DNA from: Dromaius novaehollandiae
Lineage: Eukaryota > Chordata > Aves > Casuariiformes > Dromaiidae
DNA: 64,000 nt
Assembly: GCF_036370855.1 (NCBI RefSeq)
Contig: NC_088111.1
Span: 17,767,501-17,831,500 of the forward strand
Reading direction: 5' to 3'
Shown here: piece after piece, positions 62,401-64,000 of the stretch
How positions within the stretch are numbered: position 1 is the stretch's first letter
Layout: each line of letters starts with the position of its first letter
Notes under the pieces: model-generated
What the model saw: the letters and a program-made list of their open reading frames with translations, nothing else
Databases searched by the model: none
What the model was told of the DNA's origin: nothing
Made by a program: the position numbers and the translations under genes

Positions 62401-63425
62401 CCTAACTACTTACTAGTGTAGAGAAGGCATGAGTTGGCAAGAGCTCCATGACTTTTGCAACCACCTCCAAGCTCTGGCGCAAGTACCGTTGCCACTCAGT
62501 CTGCTGCTATGGGAAGAAACACCAAGGTAAGGATTACACTTTTGGACAGAAACAGAGGGCTCTTTGTAGACTAGTCTGTCTTAACTTTAGCTTGTGTCTA
62601 GCTAGCTCTTTTTGAGAGCTTGACTTTTGTGGACACCTGAATACTGAAGGGATACTGTTCTTCCAATAACTGCATGCTCATGGATGCCTGATGGGGAATA
62701 ATTTACCAATCTATGTTGTGGGCTTGCATGCATACGTTCCCCTAGAGCGATAAGCCACAAGCTTTCACTCTTAAAGCACAGTTACTGCACTGCTGACAAG
62801 CACCCATTATACAGTACAACCCGCCCTTCCAGCAACTCTGGTCTCATCCACTCTGGTCACCTACTCCACTTAGCTTTTATTCTTTTCTGGAGCACATCAA
62901 TATTGATCAAGATTATGCTTACCAATACTGATTTTGGAGAAATAGAAGGTTCAAATGAAAGCACCAATAACAAATACAGCTTAAAGCTTTTGTTCTCAGA
63001 GGTATTTCAGCATTAACATTCCAGATCATAGGAAATGGATACCTAATGCCTCCAATAATCAGGACACATGTGTCTGTATTTTTTCCATGACAAAGTTAAA
63101 AACAAAGGCCATATCCTTTTAGTGTGACTTTAAGTACGATAAAAACACTTAATGCTCCTTTAAACCTTGAAACCCATGCAGAATTGAGTGAAGAAGCAGC
63201 TGTCTAGCTTGTGCTCCAAAAACTTGACCATGTTTTGGGAAAGACAGTCCAGCCCTAACCAATACAACAGTTCATATCCAGACCTGCAGCTGTCCTTGTT
63301 CAACTCTGCTCCTTACATCATCATCCAGTGTCTCGTCATCCAGCTCCTCCAACTGTGCCTGGTTATACCTGAACTGGATTCGATTCAACACCTCTGTCAG
63401 CAACAGAACCAAGGCATCTTCGTAC
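44304..63425 (-). CDS. XPO6: Exportin-6, C-terminal 680 residues (last 15 coding exons)
   Basis: Exportin-6 is the RanGTP-dependent importin-beta-family receptor that exports actin-profilin complexes from the nucleus. Coding exons: 63317-63425, 62414-62506, 60034-60103, 57962-58121, 57177-57269, 54634-54778, 53975-54121, 52973-53162, 51834-51989, 50351-50465, 49678-49849, 49093-49254, 46734-46832, 45369-45599, 44304-44405. All phases agree. The first visible exon begins YEDALVLLLTEVL and the protein ends NDSLPPGTVKL. The sequence matches recalled human XPO6 (1125 aa) almost throughout, and about 60 percent of the protein is visible. This part is all helical HEAT-type repeat. The gene continues beyond the right edge and its promoter is not in the window. 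XPO6 is followed by NME4 on the same strand after a 5 kb gap. Confidence 0.98.
45369..45599 (-). CDS. XPO6: XPO6 exon (2nd from last)
   Basis: Codes KIFRTTMLFQFVNVLLQVLV through VLGRNFKMDR, 77 codons. The acceptor is TACTGTGCAG and the donor GTAAGA. Confidence 0.97.
46734..46832 (-). CDS. XPO6: XPO6 exon (3rd from last)
   Basis: Codes AFGQSFLQPDIHLFKQNLFY and LETLNTKQKLYHK, 33 codons. It was recovered by splice-site and homology reading. The acceptor is TTCATAG and the donor GTGGGT. Confidence 0.96.
49093..49254 (-). CDS. XPO6: XPO6 exon (4th from last)
   Basis: Codes RSSPDVKAELFELLFRILHH through MENEAQFSAIMQ, 54 codons. The acceptor is TTCTTCTAG and the donor GTAACT. Both ends are in phase 0. 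Confidence 0.97.
49678..49849 (-). CDS. XPO6: XPO6 exon (5th from last)
   Basis: Codes REQLAESILHEGSTGCRVVE through MEQVYPIIAE. The acceptor is TGTGTTGTAG and the donor GTAGGA, phase 0. Confidence 0.97.
50351..50465 (-). CDS. XPO6: XPO6 exon (6th from last)
   Basis: Codes DVTDEMLSFFLTLFQGLRVQ and MGVPFTEQIIQTFLNMFT. The acceptor TTCTCATAG is preceded by an 18-T run that forms part of a long pyrimidine tract. The donor is GTATTG, phase 2. Confidence 0.96.
50484..50501. repeat. A18 homopolymer (T18 in sense) in an XPO6 acceptor tract
   Basis: An uninterrupted 18-A run on the plus strand. In the sense of XPO6 it forms the upstream part of the pyrimidine tract of the exon at 50351-50465. Confidence 0.9.
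50899..50927. repeat. T-rich homopolymer tract
   Basis: Interrupted T runs end in an uninterrupted run of about 19 T in an XPO6 intron. Confidence 0.9.
51834..51989 (-). CDS. XPO6: XPO6 exon (7th from last)
   Basis: Codes TKLIIHQTLSVLEDIVESIS through LFPAFIHQS. The acceptor is CATTTTGCAG and the donor GTATAA, phase 1. Confidence 0.96.
52459..52472. repeat. C14 homopolymer
   Basis: A run of 14 C on the plus strand in an XPO6 intron, flanked by CCAACCC-type imperfect repeats. It reads as poly-G in the XPO6 transcript. Confidence 0.9.
52973..53162 (-). CDS. XPO6: XPO6 exon (8th from last)
   Basis: Codes AQVLVCRALSNVLLLPWPNL through PQRKVQLED. The acceptor is GCTTCCAG and the donor GTGAGT, phase 1. 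Confidence 0.96.
53862..53895. repeat. T34 homopolymer
   Basis: An uninterrupted 34-T run in an XPO6 intron, A34 in the transcript. No SINE or LINE body was recognised next to it. Confidence 0.95.
53975..54121 (-). CDS. XPO6: XPO6 exon (9th from last)
   Basis: Codes VQEKLLLSACHLLVSLATTV through TDTSAQRLPDK. The acceptor is TGTTGCAG and the donor GTGATT. A 34-base A-tract (sense) lies about 80 bases past the donor. Confidence 0.96.
54634..54778 (-). CDS. XPO6: XPO6 exon (10th from last)
   Basis: Codes HAQSLAALQAYSHWLAQFYS through EAITPLISSK. The acceptor is TGCTGTGTAG and the donor GTAACT, phase 0. Confidence 0.97.
55778..55816. repeat. AAAAC/CAAAAC simple repeat
   Basis: Five- to six-base AAAAC and AAAACC units lie in an XPO6 intron. 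Confidence 0.9.
57177..57269 (-). CDS. XPO6: XPO6 exon (11th from last)
   Basis: Codes RLVKVTLYGSQIKLYNIETA and VPSVLKPDLID. The acceptor is TCACTTACAG and the donor GTGAGT, phase 2. Confidence 0.95.
57962..58121 (-). CDS. XPO6: XPO6 exon (12th from last)
   Basis: Codes GHRLNITAENDCRRLHCSLR through FNDALTVVE, essentially as in human. The acceptor is TCATTTCAG and the donor GTAGGT, phase 2. Confidence 0.97.
59426..59462. repeat. A37 homopolymer
   Basis: An uninterrupted A run of about 37 bases on the plus strand, poly-U in the XPO6 pre-mRNA. No retroposed gene body or target-site duplication was recognised on its left. Confidence 0.95.
60034..60103 (-). CDS. XPO6: XPO6 exon (13th from last)
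   Basis: Codes FPVLQDNLEVYLGLQQFVVT and SGT. The acceptor is TTCTCTAG and the donor GTAATA, phase 1. Confidence 0.95.
61350..61367. repeat. A18 homopolymer
   Basis: A run of about 18 A in an XPO6 intron. It is simple sequence only. Confidence 0.85.
62414..62506 (-). CDS. XPO6: XPO6 exon (14th from last)
   Basis: Codes QQTEWQRYLRQSLEVVAKVM and ELLPTHAFSTL. The acceptor is TTCCCATAG and the donor GTAAGT, with both ends in phase 0. Confidence 0.96.
63317..63425 (-). CDS. XPO6: XPO6 exon (15th from last)
   Basis: Codes YEDALVLLLTEVLNRIQFRY and QAQLEELDDETLDDD. The acceptor is TGGCCACAG (enters with one base of a split Arg codon) and the donor GTAAGG, phase 0. Confidence 0.97.
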
Positions 63426-64000
63426 CTGTGGCCATGGAGAAAACAGAGCAAGAGACCAATAAAACACTTCTGCAGAGATTGCTCTCTCCTTAGCCCTTCC
63501 AGCAAAGGAGAGGTGCAGAACAGATGGCTGTTTAATGGGGGACGCTGCAAAGAGCCTGCAGCACGGCTCTACAGGCTTGTTGAGGAATAAGCAAAGAGAT
63601 CCCAGGATTAAAAATAAGATGTCATTTTAGATTACAATGTATCTGCAAGGAAATAGCCTGTGGTAATATCCAGTACCCCCATATCTCTGAGAGCCAAACT
63701 GAGAACTTAACAAGACATGCCTAGGAGTTTTAAAACAGGAAAGGCAGGAGTAGTTACCAGGAATAGCAGCACATACACATGAACAGCGTGAGCTTTTTCC
63801 GATGCACAACGATTACACACGTCCTGCTTGCAAACACCAGGCACATATTTTGATATGCTGAAAGCTGGGCTGGCCTTATCTCTGGGTAACTCCATTCGGT
63901 CCCCAGCACACGACAGTGCCTCTTAGTCTGCTCAACCTGCCACCAGGATGGAGGAAGAGGAGGCCAAAACAGGAGGCTATAGCAGCTCCTCCTGCTTCAG

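Larger units (their letters stand above)
44406..64000 (-). other. XPO6: XPO6 introns
   Basis: The introns fill the gaps between the 15 listed exons. The largest are 46833-49092, 54779-57176, 58122-60033 and 60104-62413. The segment 63426-64000 is intron continuing past the window edge, with no recognisable further exon. Apart from homopolymer tracts listed separately they show no supportable gene, RNA or transposon. Intron-encoded snoRNAs were looked for by eye and none was convincing. Confidence 0.85.

Noticed and set aside
1-64000. Retroviral, Polinton or other capsid-bearing elements
   Set aside because: No long terminal repeats, polymerase, integrase, capsid or envelope-like frames were recognised anywhere in the window.
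1-64000. tRNA, rRNA or microRNA genes
   Set aside because: No B-box with a matching cloverleaf, no rRNA core segment and no convincing long hairpin was found by eye. A covariance-model scan could still reveal one.

Overview
This is a 64 kb piece of a vertebrate nuclear genome, most likely from a bird, on a gene-dense, GC-rich chromosome. The evidence is four multi-exon genes with GT-AG introns that match known vertebrate proteins, compact intergenic gaps, CpG-island promoters, very few interspersed repeats, and one old CR1 LINE fragment (CR1 is the typical LINE of birds and other sauropsids). The species cannot be named from the sequence.

All four genes lie on the minus strand. From high to low coordinates they are XPO6 (exportin-6; its last 15 coding exons, 44304-63425, with the 5' part beyond the right edge), NME4 (mitochondrial nucleoside diphosphate kinase; five exons, 36201-38553, complete, 186 aa), DECR2 (peroxisomal 2,4-dienoyl-CoA reductase; eight exons, 29118-34884, complete, 297 aa with a C-terminal AKL peroxisomal signal), and RAB11FIP3 (Rab11 family-interacting protein 3; first coding exon only, 23292-23558). 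Every exon junction was checked for reading phase and all of them join in frame. The leftmost 23 kb is most simply read as the first intron of RAB11FIP3, because no other coding exon was recognised there.

NME4-DECR2-RAB11FIP3 is the gene order recalled for human 16p13.3, whereas XPO6 lies at human 16p11.2. The window therefore spans a synteny junction between NME4 and XPO6. The genes share no pathway: fatty-acid auxiliary oxidation (DECR2), mitochondrial nucleotide and lipid handling (NME4), nuclear export of actin-profilin (XPO6) and recycling endosomes (RAB11FIP3).

The unusual content is regulatory and repetitive. Three different C-rich minisatellites (24213-24690, 35253-36025, 38709-39165) sit just upstream of RAB11FIP3, DECR2 and NME4 respectively. 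The DECR2 promoter region carries a 32-42 bp-spaced tandem array whose units resemble ZNF143/THAP11 (SBS) sites. The RAB11FIP3 leader has a start-stop uORF followed by a uORF whose stop overlaps the main start codon. The presumed intron 1 holds several extra CpG-dense patches, one with an 18-bp tandem repeat, and a few exon-like open stretches of low confidence. I found no tRNA or rRNA genes, no retroviral or other capsid-bearing element, and nothing that amounts to an undescribed multi-gene system.
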